The notes: generated from the letters alone by a model not told the origin. A stretch of DNA of 64,000 nt from an uncultured Flavobacteriaceae bacterium (GCA_947494715.1 CANLWG010000001.1:992001-1056000), one strand, 5' to 3'. Shown: positions 52,922-62,013, numbered from the stretch's first letter. Made by a program: numbers and translations.

Positions 52922-54918
52922 AAAATGTAATACTTTTTATAGTATTGGTTTTTAATAGTTTATTGTCCTTTTCACAAGATGATGAAAATCCTGTGCTTTG
53001 GTCAAATACAGTTAACAAGATTTCGGATACGGAATACGAACTTGTACTAATAGGAAAAATCCATGAAGGGTGGCACGTATATTCACAACATACCGCAGAA
53101 GGAGGTTCCCTGCCCAGTGAATTTAAGTATAGTGCGACAGGTAAGGATTATGAACTGATTGGGGAAACTCTAGAAAGCGAGACGCAGACTGAATATAGTG
53201 ACATTTTTGAGGTCAATGAGACCTTTTTTAAGGAGAAAGCTGTTTTTACCCAAAGAATTCGCTTATTAAATGAGGATGTTCGCCAAGTCGATGTAAACCT
53301 CTGGTATCAAGTCTGCAAGGAAGTGTGTATTCCCGTAGAGGAAAACTTTTCGTTTTCATTGGATGGAGGTGCGGTTATTTCGGAAGACAAGACGATAGAC
53401 GAAAGAAGTGAAGCTTTGGGTGCTTCGCTTAGACTGGATTTAAAGAACAAAGAGCTTTTAAGGGAAGTGGAGGTTGGGACCTCGGAATCCAAGTCGGGTC
53501 TATGGACCATTTTTGGGCTTGGTTTTCTTGGAGGGCTTATTGCCCTATTGACCCCCTGCGTGTTTCCCATGATACCACTTACAGTTTCATTCTTTACGAA
53601 ACAATCCCAGAAAAAATCCAAAGGAATCGCTAATGCAATATTGTATGGTTTCTTTATCATATTGATTTACTTTTTGTTAAGTGTACCTTTTCATCTTTTT
53701 GATTCTGTAGATTCCCAAATATTGAATACCATAGCCACCAATATTTGGCTCAATCTTTTTCTCTTCTTGATATTTGTGTTCTTTGCCTTTTCATTTTTTG
53801 GTTACTATGAGCTTACCTTACCAAGTTCATGGGCCAATGCCATGGATTCTGCCTCCAATAGAGTGGGAGGTGGATTAGGTATTTTCTTTATGGCGGTTAC
53901 CTTGGCCATAGTCTCTTTTTCCTGTACAGGTCCCATTTTGGGTGGATTACTGGGAAGTACCACTTTGGCCGAAGGCGATGTAGCCACCAATCTATCAGCG
54001 GGAATGTTAGGTTTTGGATTGGCCCTGGCTTTGCCCTTTGCCCTATTTGCCCTTTTTCCTGCATGGTTGAATTCGTTGCCAAAATCAGGGGGTTGGATGA
54101 CCACGGTAAAGGTGGTATTGGGCTTTTTGGAGTTGGCCCTGGCCTTTAAATTCCTTTCCAATGCCGATTTGGTAGGTAATTGGGGAATCTTCAAAAGAGA
54201 AATTTTCCTAGGAATTTGGGTTGTACTGTTTTTACTATTGACACTTTATCTTTTCGGAGTTTTTCGCTTTCCCCATGATGGGACAAAACAGAAATTAACT
54301 TCTATACGAAAGGGTGTAGGCGTGGTGAGTGCAATCTTTTCCTTATATCTTATATTGGGCTTGTTCAATGCTTCCAGCCTAAAATTGCTAAGCGGTTTTC
54401 CGCCTCCGGATTTTTATAGTGTTAAGGCTAGCGAGAGCGATTGTCCCTTGGGCATTGATTGTTTTAAGGATTTTGAAGAAGGTCTTTCCTATGCCAAACA
54501 GATCAATAAGCCTATACTATTGGATTTTACCGGTTGGGCCTGTGTAAACTGCCGTAGAATGGAAGAAAAGGTATGGAGCGAACCGAATATTTATTCCGTG
54601 TTAAAGGAAGATTATGTTCTTATTTCATTATATGTGGATGACCGTAAGGAACTTCCGGTATCGGAACAGTTCAATTTTAAATTCGATTCCGGCCGGGTAA
54701 AATCCATAAAAACGATTGGTCAGAAATGGGGTACTTTTCAAACAATAAACTTCAACGCAGCATCCCAGCCCTATTATGTGCTTATGACCGCAGATTTGGA
54801 GGTGCTCAATACAGCGGTGCAATATACGGATAAGGATACCTATCGTAATTGGCTAAGGGAAGGATTGAAAAATTTTGAACGAACAAAAGAGGCTATTGCC
54901 AAAGCCCCACAGCTCTAA
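52918..54918 (+). CDS. dsbD: thiol:disulfide interchange protein DsbD
   Basis: The 666-residue protein has a signal peptide (1-19, LLSFSQDD), a DsbD-alpha domain with the disulfide YQVCKEVCIP (about 134-143), eight membrane helices carrying LLTPCVFPMIPL and SFSCTGPILGG (the two Cys that pass electrons through the membrane), and a C-terminal thioredoxin domain with GWACVNCRRMEEKVW (about 538-552). It carries reducing power from cytoplasmic thioredoxin to the periplasm, e.g. for cytochrome c maturation. The ATG overlaps the tilS stop by four bases. Confidence 0.95.
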   Translation: MKNVILFIVLVFNSLLSFSQDDENPVLWSNTVNKISDTEYELVLIGKIHEGWHVYSQHTAEGGSLPSEFKYSATGKDYELIGETLESETQTEYSDIFEVNETFFKEKAVFTQRIRLLNEDVRQVDVNLWYQVCKEVCIPVEENFSFSLDGGAVISEDKTIDERSEALGASLRLDLKNKELLREVEVGTSESKSGLWTIFGLGFLGGLIALLTPCVFPMIPLTVSFFTKQSQKKSKGIANAILYGFFIILIYFLLSVPFHLFDSVDSQILNTIATNIWLNLFLFLIFVFFAFSFFGYYELTLPSSWANAMDSASNRVGGGLGIFFMAVTLAIVSFSCTGPILGGLLGSTTLAEGDVATNLSAGMLGFGLALALPFALFALFPAWLNSLPKSGGWMTTVKVVLGFLELALAFKFLSNADLVGNWGIFKREIFLGIWVVLFLLLTLYLFGVFRFPHDGTKQKLTSIRKGVGVVSAIFSLYLILGLFNASSLKLLSGFPPPDFYSVKASESDCPLGIDCFKDFEEGLSYAKQINKPILLDFTGWACVNCRRMEEKVWSEPNIYSVLKEDYVLISLYVDDRKELPVSEQFNFKFDSGRVKSIKTIGQKWGTFQTINFNAASQPYYVLMTADLEVLNTAVQYTDKDTYRNWLREGLKNFERTKEAIAKAPQL

Positions 54919-54948
54919 AAAATCATTTCGGCTTTTGATGTATACAAC

Positions 54949-54978
54949 AAAAAGCACCTGTAAAGGTGTTTTTTATTG
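54949..54978 (+). terminator. rho-independent terminator after dsbD
   Basis: AAAAAGCACCT (54949-54959) and AGGTGTTTTTT (54964-54974) form an 11-pair stem (one G-T) around a four-base loop, followed by more T. It lies before the acylase start and shows that the open frame upstream of 55017 is not coding. Confidence 0.82.
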
Positions 54979-55016
54979 TTGGGAATACCCCTATCTTAAC
55001 TGTAAAAATAGTACAG

Positions 55017-57416
55017 ATGGGAAAATTTAAAATGCTCGGATGGATTCTTTTGGCAATCCTGGGTATTTTCATTTTATGCGGAGGGATATTCATTAATTCA
55101 CTTACCCCTACTTACGAAGGAGAGCAACAACTTTTAGGTCTTTCCGAAGAAGTAAACGTATACTACGATACCTACGGAATTCCTCATATCTATGCAAATA
55201 CCGAAAAAGATGCCTTTAAGACATTGGGCTATGTACATGCGCAAGATCGCTTATGGCAAATGGAATTGTTGCGAAGGGTAGGCAAGGGAGGGCTTTCCGA
55301 AGTCTTTGGAAGAGATTTGGTTGAAACCGATCAATTCTTTCTGTCCTTGGGAATCGATGATGCTACGTCGGAAACGTTAGCCCTATTGGATATGGATAGT
55401 GAAATGGTCCAACTTTCAAAGGCCTATTTGGAAGGGGTCAATCAATTTATTTTAGGAGGACCTACGCCCATAGAATTTTATCTTACCGGGCTAGAAAAAG
55501 AACCTTTTACCTTGAGGGATATTTATAATACCGTTGGGTATATGGCATTTAGCTTTGCCATGGCGCATAAGACGGATCCATTGCTGACCAATCTAAAAAA
55601 TAAACTGGGTCCAGAATACCTCAAAGATTTGGAAATTAATGTGGATACGGGTACCACTTGGATTAAAAATCACAGAGGATTTCCGCTCGATTCTTTACAA
55701 AACAATATTACCGCGATGGTTTCGAATGCCTTGGAAAGAATAGCGCTTCCGTTTTTTGAAGGAAGCAATGGTTGGGTAATTTCACCTCCCAAGACCAAGA
55801 ACGGAAAAGTTATTTTTGCCAACGATCAACATATTGGATTTGCACAACCTGCCGTATGGTATGAGGCCCATGTGGTAACCCCTACTTATGAAAAATATGG
55901 CTATCATATGGCCGGAATTCCCTTTCCCATCCTGGGACATAACCACAAATTGGCGTATGGGATGACCATGTTCGAAAATGACGATGTGGATTTTTACTAT
56001 GAAGAACCACATCCTTTCGATAGCTCAAAATACAAAACGCCCAATGATTGGCTCGATTATGAAATGGTTTCCAAAACTATAAAAGTGAAGGATTCCTCCG
56101 ATGTTTCCTTTAATTTCAAGAAAACGGTCCATGGCCCGGTACTCAACGGAATTGCCGACCAAGTAATTGGTGAACGGCCCATAAGCATGTCCTGGATCTA
56201 TACTCAGGGAGAGAACAAGGTAATGAATGCCTTGTATGACATGACCCATGCCTCCAATATTCAGGAGTTTCAGTCCGCCCTAACCAATATCCATGCGCCC
56301 GGTCTCAACATCATGTATGGCGACGCAGAAGGTAATGTGGCCTGGTGGGCCACCGCCAAATTGTATCAAATTCCGAAAGGTGTCCAGACCAAGTTGATTT
56401 ATGAACCCCTTTCTGGGCTACCTCTGGAAAGAGAATATTTGGACTTTTCACAAAATCCCCAAACGATAAATCCGCCATGGAACTACGTGTACTCCGCCAA
56501 TAATCAACCTGATTCCATCGCGGGGATGTTATACCCTGGATATTACCTGCCCGAGAATCGCGCTCGACGAATTGTCCAATTGCTGGAATCAAAAAATGAT
56601 TGGGACAGGGAAGCGGTAGTTGAAATGATTACCGACGTTACATCCCCGACACATCCTGAGATTGTAAATAATTTGGTGAAATCCTTAGAGTTAAAACAGC
56701 TTAATAGCCTTCAAACAAAGGAGTTGGACGCCCTGGTTGCCTGGCAAGGCGATTATCCCCTGGAAAGTGTGGAGGCCACCGTTTTTACCGGATGGATCTA
56801 TCATTTCCTTAAGAATACATTTGCCGATGAATTGGGGGACGAATTGTTTACACAGGTTTTGGCGACCCATTTTCACAAAAGACTGATTGCACCTATGGCG
56901 GCGAAATCAAATTCGGTCTGGTGGGATGATATTAGAACACCTGAAGTTGTGGAGACAAAAAAAGAAATCGTACAAAAATCCTTTGCACAGGCCTTGGAAT
57001 CCTTGGAAAAGGACTTTGGCCCTGAAAGAAGAAACTGGACCTGGAATAAGGTGCATACGGTAGAACATGGTCATCCGATCGGTCAGGTAGCAGTTTTTCG
57101 CCCTTTCTTCAATGTGGGCCCTTTTCCGGTCAATGGCACAAGGGAGGTAATAAACAATATGTATTTCGACTTTGACGAAACCGGACGTTATAAAGTTAGT
57201 TCCGGACCTTCCACTCGAAGGGTAATCGATTTTTCCGATATCGAAAATAGCATCAGTATCCTGCCTACAGGTCAATCCGGAAATCCATTTAGTCCCTATT
57301 ATGAGGATCAGGCCGAAATGTACGTCAAAGGAGAATTCCGCAAAATGATGATGAATAGGGAAGAAATAGAAGCAACTTCAAAATCTTTACTTACATTTAA
57401 GCCTACAGAAGATTAA
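55017..57416 (+). CDS. penicillin acylase family protein
   Basis: From ATG 55017 the product has 799 residues, with an N-terminal hydrophobic segment (LGWILLAILGIFILCGGIF) serving as signal or anchor. The Ntn-hydrolase nucleophile Ser is in EGSNGWVISPPKT (about 240), with VYYDTYGIPHIYA (about 50) and GHNHKLAYGMTMFENDDVDFYYE also typical of the family. Cleavage before this Ser would produce alpha and beta chains in the periplasm. In Bacteroidota such enzymes may be quorum-signal or peptide acylases; the substrate here is unknown. It ends five bases before the comM remnant, so both were one operon before the element inserted. Confidence 0.9.
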   Translation: MGKFKMLGWILLAILGIFILCGGIFINSLTPTYEGEQQLLGLSEEVNVYYDTYGIPHIYANTEKDAFKTLGYVHAQDRLWQMELLRRVGKGGLSEVFGRDLVETDQFFLSLGIDDATSETLALLDMDSEMVQLSKAYLEGVNQFILGGPTPIEFYLTGLEKEPFTLRDIYNTVGYMAFSFAMAHKTDPLLTNLKNKLGPEYLKDLEINVDTGTTWIKNHRGFPLDSLQNNITAMVSNALERIALPFFEGSNGWVISPPKTKNGKVIFANDQHIGFAQPAVWYEAHVVTPTYEKYGYHMAGIPFPILGHNHKLAYGMTMFENDDVDFYYEEPHPFDSSKYKTPNDWLDYEMVSKTIKVKDSSDVSFNFKKTVHGPVLNGIADQVIGERPISMSWIYTQGENKVMNALYDMTHASNIQEFQSALTNIHAPGLNIMYGDAEGNVAWWATAKLYQIPKGVQTKLIYEPLSGLPLEREYLDFSQNPQTINPPWNYVYSANNQPDSIAGMLYPGYYLPENRARRIVQLLESKNDWDREAVVEMITDVTSPTHPEIVNNLVKSLELKQLNSLQTKELDALVAWQGDYPLESVEATVFTGWIYHFLKNTFADELGDELFTQVLATHFHKRLIAPMAAKSNSVWWDDIRTPEVVETKKEIVQKSFAQALESLEKDFGPERRNWTWNKVHTVEHGHPIGQVAVFRPFFNVGPFPVNGTREVINNMYFDFDETGRYKVSSGPSTRRVIDFSDIENSISILPTGQSGNPFSPYYEDQAEMYVKGEFRKMMMNREEIEATSKSLLTFKPTED

Positions 57417-57421
57417 CACGT

Positions 57422-57514
57422 ATGCTTACAAAGGTTTATGGTAGTGCCGTTTTTGGTGTGGAGGCCACGACCATAACCGTCGAGATTATAACTAATATGA
57501 TAAAACAATTTTAG
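57422..57514 (+). pseudogene. comM: 5' stub of comM (yifB), cut by element insertion
   Basis: The first 21-22 codons read MLTKVYGSAVFGVEATTITVEI, the conserved N-terminus of ComM/YifB Mg-chelatase-like AAA ATPases (usually GVEATTITVEVNVDKG...). After that the sequence leaves the family, and the frame stops at 57512-57514 after 30 residues. The serine recombinase gene begins 34 bases on. The rest of comM (about 490 codons) should lie on the far side of the element, outside the window. ComM helps RecA-dependent branch migration during natural transformation, so its loss would be expected to reduce transformation. Confidence 0.82.
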
Positions 57515-57520
57515 TTATTC
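57483..57520. other. probable left attachment junction (attL)
   Basis: The break in comM similarity falls at about 57483-57488. Directly inside lies an 8-base inverted repeat, ATAACTAA (57488-57495) and TTAGTTAT (57511-57518). Short inverted repeats around the crossover are usual for large serine recombinase sites. The exact core cannot be set without the right end. Confidence 0.5.
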
Positions 57521-57548
57521 GTATCCGTTAAACCTAAAAGGACGGATA

Positions 57549-59186
57549 ATGTTAGCTATCTATTGTAGGATATCACAGGAGAAGGAGGAAGGTAAGGATA
57601 GGTCGATTGACTATCAAAGGCAGACGGGTATCGAATTGGCCAAAAAATTATACCTGCCCTACAAAATTTATACAGATGAAGGAATAAGTGGTACTTGGCC
57701 AATATCTCAAAGACCTGCCTTCTTTGAGCTACTCTCCGACATACTCGCCAAAAACAGCAAAATTACGACCGTTTTCGCCTTCGACCCAAGCAGATTGTAC
57801 CGTAGCGACGAAACAAGGCTAAACTTTCTGACCGCCGTAAAGAAAAGAAACATTGAGCTGTATTTTAACAATGGCATTTTCGATTGGTCAGACCCCTACA
57901 TGGAATTTATGGGAAAAGTTCTATCGGCAACCGATGTACTTCACGTTGATATAACAAAGCTAAAGGTAAAAGGGGTTCTTAAGGAAAGGTCTAAAAAGGG
58001 AAAGGTGCACGGGGTAATGCCGTATGGCTACCAGAGGGATGAAAACGAAAAAATGATACCTGACCCTGAGGAGGCCGAGGTTATAAAGCTCATCTACAAA
58101 TGGTCTTTAGAGGATATGGGATATACAGCTATATCCCAAAAGCTTAATGAAATGGAAGTGCCTACTCGATACAATAAATATGGGGGTACTTATGAAGTTG
58201 ATATAAATAGAAATAATTACCTCCCAAAGAAAAAAGTTATCAAGGACAAGGGAAAGGCCAAATGGGTAAGTGGAACTATAAAGAATATTCTGCACAATGA
58301 CACCTATACGGGTATACGGAGATTTGGCGACGTAGAGTTTTCAATACCTGCCATTATAGACAAGGCCACTTTTGACAACGTTGGAAAAAATATAGAGAAA
58401 CGAAGAAAAAAGAGCGGTAAAAAGAACTTCCATAAGTATTTATTGAACGACCTTGTTTTTTGCTCAAAGTGTGGTAAGCGTTATACGGGGAGGGAGGTCA
58501 ACGCTCATTTTTATTACCGTTGTACCAGCAGGATAACTAGAGGGGCTAGTTGTGGAAACAGAGGTATTAGGATGGTGGTTATGGACACCCTTATATGGGG
58601 AAGATTCTTTAAATCCAAAGAGTTATCTGTACTTGTGGAGAAGCATCTAAAAGACAACTCAAATAACGAGAAAATAAACCAATTAGAGGTTAATTTAGGG
58701 ACTTTTGAGAGGAGTCTGGACAGTTTGTCCAAAGAGCGCGGGAACGCTGTTAGATTAGCTGTACAAGGGCTTTTAAAAGAGCGGGATATAGAGCCAGAAT
58801 TGGCACGGATAGACGGAGCGATTTTAGACCTGAAAACCAAGTCAAAAAATGTTAGGGAGCAATTAAACAGTTACTCAAAAGCCGATAAAAGATTAGATGA
58901 GATAGGCACGGACTTAAACCGGATAAAAACAAGCACTTCATTTATTGATAAACAGAAGCTTTTGCGAAAATATATCAAGTCCATTACAATATCCTATAAA
59001 GAGGATTGGTACACTCTGGATATTGAGTTTACTATTACTGGTATGCCAATGGAAAAATATGAGCTTGATAAAGACTACAAATTGGCTGTACAGGTCGATG
59101 ACTCAGGCAACCGTATTGTTATACATCTAAAGACGGGAGAGATAACCTACCATCCTAAGACCGACGTCTATTTCGGGGAATTATAG
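57549..59186 (+). CDS. large serine recombinase (integrase)
   Basis: The 545-residue protein has an N-terminal resolvase domain (AIYCRISQEKEEGKDRSIDYQRQ with catalytic Ser9, DPSRLYRSDETRLNFL), a recombinase domain (HGVMPYGYQRDENEKM, GTIKNILHNDTYTGIRRFG), a zinc ribbon with CSKCGKRYTG and YYRCTSR...CGN, a coiled coil (about 375-440) that lets the four subunits clamp together, and a C-terminal beta segment. Such enzymes integrate and excise phages and conjugative elements. AAAAGGA 7-14 bases before the ATG is a good ribosome site for this clade. It sits at the very left end of the element, as integrases usually do. Confidence 0.93.
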   Translation: MLAIYCRISQEKEEGKDRSIDYQRQTGIELAKKLYLPYKIYTDEGISGTWPISQRPAFFELLSDILAKNSKITTVFAFDPSRLYRSDETRLNFLTAVKKRNIELYFNNGIFDWSDPYMEFMGKVLSATDVLHVDITKLKVKGVLKERSKKGKVHGVMPYGYQRDENEKMIPDPEEAEVIKLIYKWSLEDMGYTAISQKLNEMEVPTRYNKYGGTYEVDINRNNYLPKKKVIKDKGKAKWVSGTIKNILHNDTYTGIRRFGDVEFSIPAIIDKATFDNVGKNIEKRRKKSGKKNFHKYLLNDLVFCSKCGKRYTGREVNAHFYYRCTSRITRGASCGNRGIRMVVMDTLIWGRFFKSKELSVLVEKHLKDNSNNEKINQLEVNLGTFERSLDSLSKERGNAVRLAVQGLLKERDIEPELARIDGAILDLKTKSKNVREQLNSYSKADKRLDEIGTDLNRIKTSTSFIDKQKLLRKYIKSITISYKEDWYTLDIEFTITGMPMEKYELDKDYKLAVQVDDSGNRIVIHLKTGEITYHPKTDVYFGEL

Positions 59187-59251
59187 TGTGGTAGAATTCT
59201 TATAAGTTTTAAAGATTTGCTAATTTGGCTAGCAGTTAGATACACGACCAA

Positions 59252-59761
59252 ATGATAAACCAACTTGGCATAAAGCTATTGAAGAACATATTCGCTATAA
59301 TAGGCTTTACTGCGCCTTTAGTGACTTCGCTCAATTGGAAATATAATGCTGTTTTTGTTTTTGCAGGTTTATCGCTATCGGCAATAGCATATTTATTAGT
59401 GGAGTTGTACGAAATTAACCACAAAAAATATTTGAAAGTCAAAGGTCGTGTCCCGGGATATGGTTTATACGAAGGCGCAAATATCATTAGAATACAATCA
59501 AATCCAAAGATTCCCAAGGACAGTTTACTTACGTTAATGACGAAGGGCTCTGGAATTGCTAACCCCATTTGTATTCTTAAAATAATTGAATCAGTTAAAG
59601 GTGAAGAAATTCAAGCAATACAGGTACTCCCAACTGCGGGTGATTTAGATTTAAGCACATATTTTATTGACTCCAATAAGCTTAACAACCTTTATGTTAC
59701 GGTAATTATAAAGGAAACAGAATTAGAAATAATAAAATCAATAATCAATGGACATTTATAG
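59252..59761 (+). CDS. unrecognised membrane-anchored protein
   Basis: I do not recognise the 169-residue product. Two hydrophobic helices lie near the start (about 10-30 and 33-52), leaving a soluble C-terminal part of strands and one helix (YLKVKGRVPGYGLYEGANIIRIQSN, LYVTVIIKETELEIIKSII). It overlaps the next gene by 14 bases, so the two form a pair within the mobile element. The DNA is AT-rich compared with the host genes. Confidence 0.62.
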   Translation: MINQLGIKLLKNIFAIIGFTAPLVTSLNWKYNAVFVFAGLSLSAIAYLLVELYEINHKKYLKVKGRVPGYGLYEGANIIRIQSNPKIPKDSLLTLMTKGSGIANPICILKIIESVKGEEIQAIQVLPTAGDLDLSTYFIDSNKLNNLYVTVIIKETELEIIKSIINGHL

Positions 59762-60137
59762 GGTCGTGGAAATAATCACAGGAACTAAAGTTATTTTGAA
59801 CTGTGGTAGAGAACAAAAAATTTCACTTGGAGATAAATTCGAGATATATGGTTTAACCGAAGTATTGGTCGACCCAGAAACTGAAGAAGAATTGGGGAAA
59901 GCGGAAATAATAAGAGGAAAAGGCGAAGTCACCAATTTACAAGACAAATTATGTACAATCGAATCCTACCTCAAGGAAAGCCAATATGGCTCTAGAAAAA
60001 TTATCCGAAGAACCAGCAGTCCTTTCGGAAGCATCTTTAATCAACCCTCAACTGAAGAAGAAATAACAGCGGAACCATTGCTTAAAAGGTTTGAAGATAT
60101 ACAAATAGGCGATTACGCTAGGAAATTAGATTTTTAG
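59748..60137 (+). CDS. unrecognised protein with FlgT-C-like beta domain
   Basis: The 129-residue product starts inside the previous gene (14-base overlap). VEIITGTKVILNCGREQKISLGDKFEIYGLTEVLVDPETEEELGKAEIIRGKGEVTNLQDKLCTI resembles the beta-barrel domain of FlgT C-terminal type: a G..V.LN.G strand, a GDKFEIY turn and a DPET.EELG loop. In other proteins that domain mediates assembly contacts. No signal peptide. The role in the element is unknown. Confidence 0.6.
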   Translation: MDIYRVVEIITGTKVILNCGREQKISLGDKFEIYGLTEVLVDPETEEELGKAEIIRGKGEVTNLQDKLCTIESYLKESQYGSRKIIRRTSSPFGSIFNQPSTEEEITAEPLLKRFEDIQIGDYARKLDF

Positions 60138-60262
60138 TCGATATACCCGAGATATTTTAATAGAGCAGCTATCAGAATAACGGCTATACCTATTCTAGTT
60201 GCCCACTTGCCTAGAGTACTATGGAATATCCAAAATCTAGTATCGTTCTCGTCTCCGAACAT
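60134..60262 (-). CDS. possible 42-residue membrane protein
   Basis: On the minus strand an ATG at 60262 opens a frame MFGDENDTRFWIFHSTLGKWATRIGIAVI..., with a polar, charged head and one hydrophobic segment, ending at TAA 60136-60134. It converges with and overlaps the last 4 bases of the preceding gene. The ordered composition (polar head, basic stretch, single helix) is more than expected by chance, but no ribosome site is seen. Confidence 0.45.
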   Translation of the reverse strand: MFGDENDTRFWIFHSTLGKWATRIGIAVILIAALLKYLGYID

Positions 60263-60478
60263 TTGCTAAATATAGCTAATCATTAATTTAATTGCTTCCA
60301 ATTATTTATACGCCCAAAATCTAAGTTTAAGTCCTTAGTCAGCTTAGGAATCGTTTATCTATTAAATCGAATGAGTTTTTCGTATATGTAATAAGTTTTC
60401 TACCTTGTATTTTACAAGTGCAGTATAGTTGTTAACTATATTCAATTATTAAGTGGATTTTGATCCGTCTTTATTTAA
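60263..60478. other. AT-rich intergenic region
   Basis: No gene seen. It carries a 17-base operator-like inverted repeat near its end (60424-60440). Confidence 0.5.
60424..60440. promoter_or_regulatory. operator-like inverted repeat
   Basis: TATAGTT-GTT-AACTATA has perfect 7-base arms with a 3-base spacer and lies 38 bases before the start of the membrane-protein gene 60479-61075. It may bind a dimeric regulator. Confidence 0.4.
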
Positions 60479-61075
60479 ATGAGTCATCAACACGAAACAA
60501 ATAGAAAAAAAGAGCCCTTAATAGATAAGCGGCTAGCAGGTCTTGGAAAATTTACCAGCCAATTCTTGTATTTGTTGTTGATAACTACAATTCTTTTATA
60601 TGCCGCAATTACACCAAACGAACTTGCAGCCTTACCTGAAGAAAAAAGATTTCTTCTAAAACCCGAAATAATCTGGATGCTCTTACCGAGCTTTCAGTTA
60701 GCGGTAATTGCAATATTATTAGGAAGTATGATTGCTACAAGGGACTTAATCTTCTCATTAAAAAATCCACACGTGCCGGACGAAATACCAAATTTCTTTG
60801 ATATGTTAAGATATCAAAATAGGGAATTTGGATACTCCCAGGTTAACTTTAACTTACTTGCAATTATCCCTTATTTCTCTTATCAGATATTCATTTTATT
60901 GAACTTCACATATGGAGTTTATCATGCTTATTTACGAACCACATTTGAAAACAAAATTCATTGGGAACTCTTACTTATTAACGGTTTTTTGATTCTTCTT
61001 ATCAGCATACGTTTGTATGATAACATCGGGTTTAAAGTAAGGAGATTCGCTAGTAAATTCAAAAAACAGAAATAA
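60479..61075 (+). CDS. unrecognised membrane protein of the element
   Basis: The 198-residue product has four hydrophobic helices (about 25-45, 60-80, 120-140, 155-175) with a cytosolic, basic C-terminus (RRFASKFKKQK) and a polar start. I recognise no family. The even spacing of the helices resembles the effector or anchor proteins of mobile elements, but this is only an impression. Single-gene unit with its own palindromic operator-like site. Confidence 0.6.
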   Translation: MSHQHETNRKKEPLIDKRLAGLGKFTSQFLYLLLITTILLYAAITPNELAALPEEKRFLLKPEIIWMLLPSFQLAVIAILLGSMIATRDLIFSLKNPHVPDEIPNFFDMLRYQNREFGYSQVNFNLLAIIPYFSYQIFILLNFTYGVYHAYLRTTFENKIHWELLLINGFLILLISIRLYDNIGFKVRRFASKFKKQK

Positions 61076-61175
61076 AAGTAAATCCACATAACAAATGATA
61101 TAGTGCATGGCATTTTAATATAGTAGGCTCTTATAGTCAGGTGCAAGCCAAGTTATGATATAATCATAGATGACA

Positions 61176-61252
61176 TTGAAAGGTCTCAGAGTGTTCTAAA
61201 ATTTTTATGGGTATCCTTATAAATGGGAGAGCCTCCAATACTGTCCATAGCC
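61176..61252. repeat. direct repeat A flanking the 61299-61817 gene
   Basis: Similar over about 77 bases to 61827-61903. Two invariant parts, TCTAAAATTTTTA (61195-61207) and AATACTGTCC (61237-61246), are exactly 42 bases apart in both copies. Overall identity is about 70-75 %. Confidence 0.6.
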
Positions 61253-61298
61253 GAAAATGGTCATCAAAAAGTTATCTTTGCAAAAAGAAACAAACTAT

Positions 61299-61817
61299 AT
61301 GGAAAATACTTTAACATTTCAAAACTCTCCCTCTGTGGTAATAGCTTCAAACACTTTTGTTAATGTTCCTGTAATCTTGAGATATGAGGACATCAACCTT
61401 ATTGAAGTTGTACAGGAGCAGAGTTTGGAATATACTACTCAGATACCGATTTACCATCAAGACGGCACTTATCTTGCGAAAGTAACTGGCAATAGAATGT
61501 ACCCTACCGAGGATGGTAAAAAAGCGGGACTCAAAATTGAAAAATATCACGGCCTATGGGTCTGCAAAATGGAGAATAGAACTTTGTTTGAAATTGAGCA
61601 AGGTACGGGAGATTTCTTTAAAGCTTCGGCTGAATTGTACACACCTGACGGATATTTTGTAAAATGCACAGATGCAGGCACTCCAAGTCTAATAGATATT
61701 CATGGTAACGCTCTTAAATTGGGCGGTTTGGTTTTGTCAGGAAATACATTTAACGGGTGTAGTGTAGGAGTGTGGCTCAAAAAGGACGGAGCATTAGCAA
61801 TTGGAGTAAATGAGTAA
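61299..61817 (+). CDS. unrecognised 172-residue protein
   Basis: No family recognised. The chosen ATG 61299 begins MENTLTFQNSPSV; an ATG at 61257 would add 14 residues. The protein has no signal peptide or membrane helix. It is rich in beta strands, with two repeat-like units (QDGTYLAKVTGNRMYPTEDGKKAGLKIEKYHGLWVCKMENRTLFEIEQG and TPDGYFVKCTDAGTPSLIDIHGNALKLGG), resembling a small beta-sandwich. The gene is precisely enclosed by two similar ~77-base direct repeats, as a movable cassette would be. Confidence 0.6.
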   Translation: MENTLTFQNSPSVVIASNTFVNVPVILRYEDINLIEVVQEQSLEYTTQIPIYHQDGTYLAKVTGNRMYPTEDGKKAGLKIEKYHGLWVCKMENRTLFEIEQGTGDFFKASAELYTPDGYFVKCTDAGTPSLIDIHGNALKLGGLVLSGNTFNGCSVGVWLKKDGALAIGVNE

Positions 61818-61826
61818 CCACCAATC

Positions 61827-61903
61827 TTGAAGAGGTCATAGGATGGTCTAAAATTTTTACGGGGTACTATATATCCAGACCGACCCCAAATACTGTCCTT
61901 ACC
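61827..61903. repeat. direct repeat B flanking the 61299-61817 gene
   Basis: Second copy; conserved parts at 61847-61859 and 61889-61898, again 42 bases apart. It starts 9 bases after the stop codon of the enclosed gene. The minus strand of both copies could code for a similar short run (DSI-G-S...KNFR), so the repeats may be gene remnants. Confidence 0.6.
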
Positions 61904-62013
61904 CTTATTCACACGCTTTTTGTATTACGTCGAGTTTAATTAACATGTCAGAAACGGACGTTGCAGTCTTGTAATATTTGTGCTAATTTGCCGTTATACA
62001 ATAAATGCATGGC

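Noticed and set aside
54966-55016. Upstream extension of the penicillin acylase
   Set aside because: It covers a rho-independent terminator hairpin; coding would begin in the loop of the hairpin.
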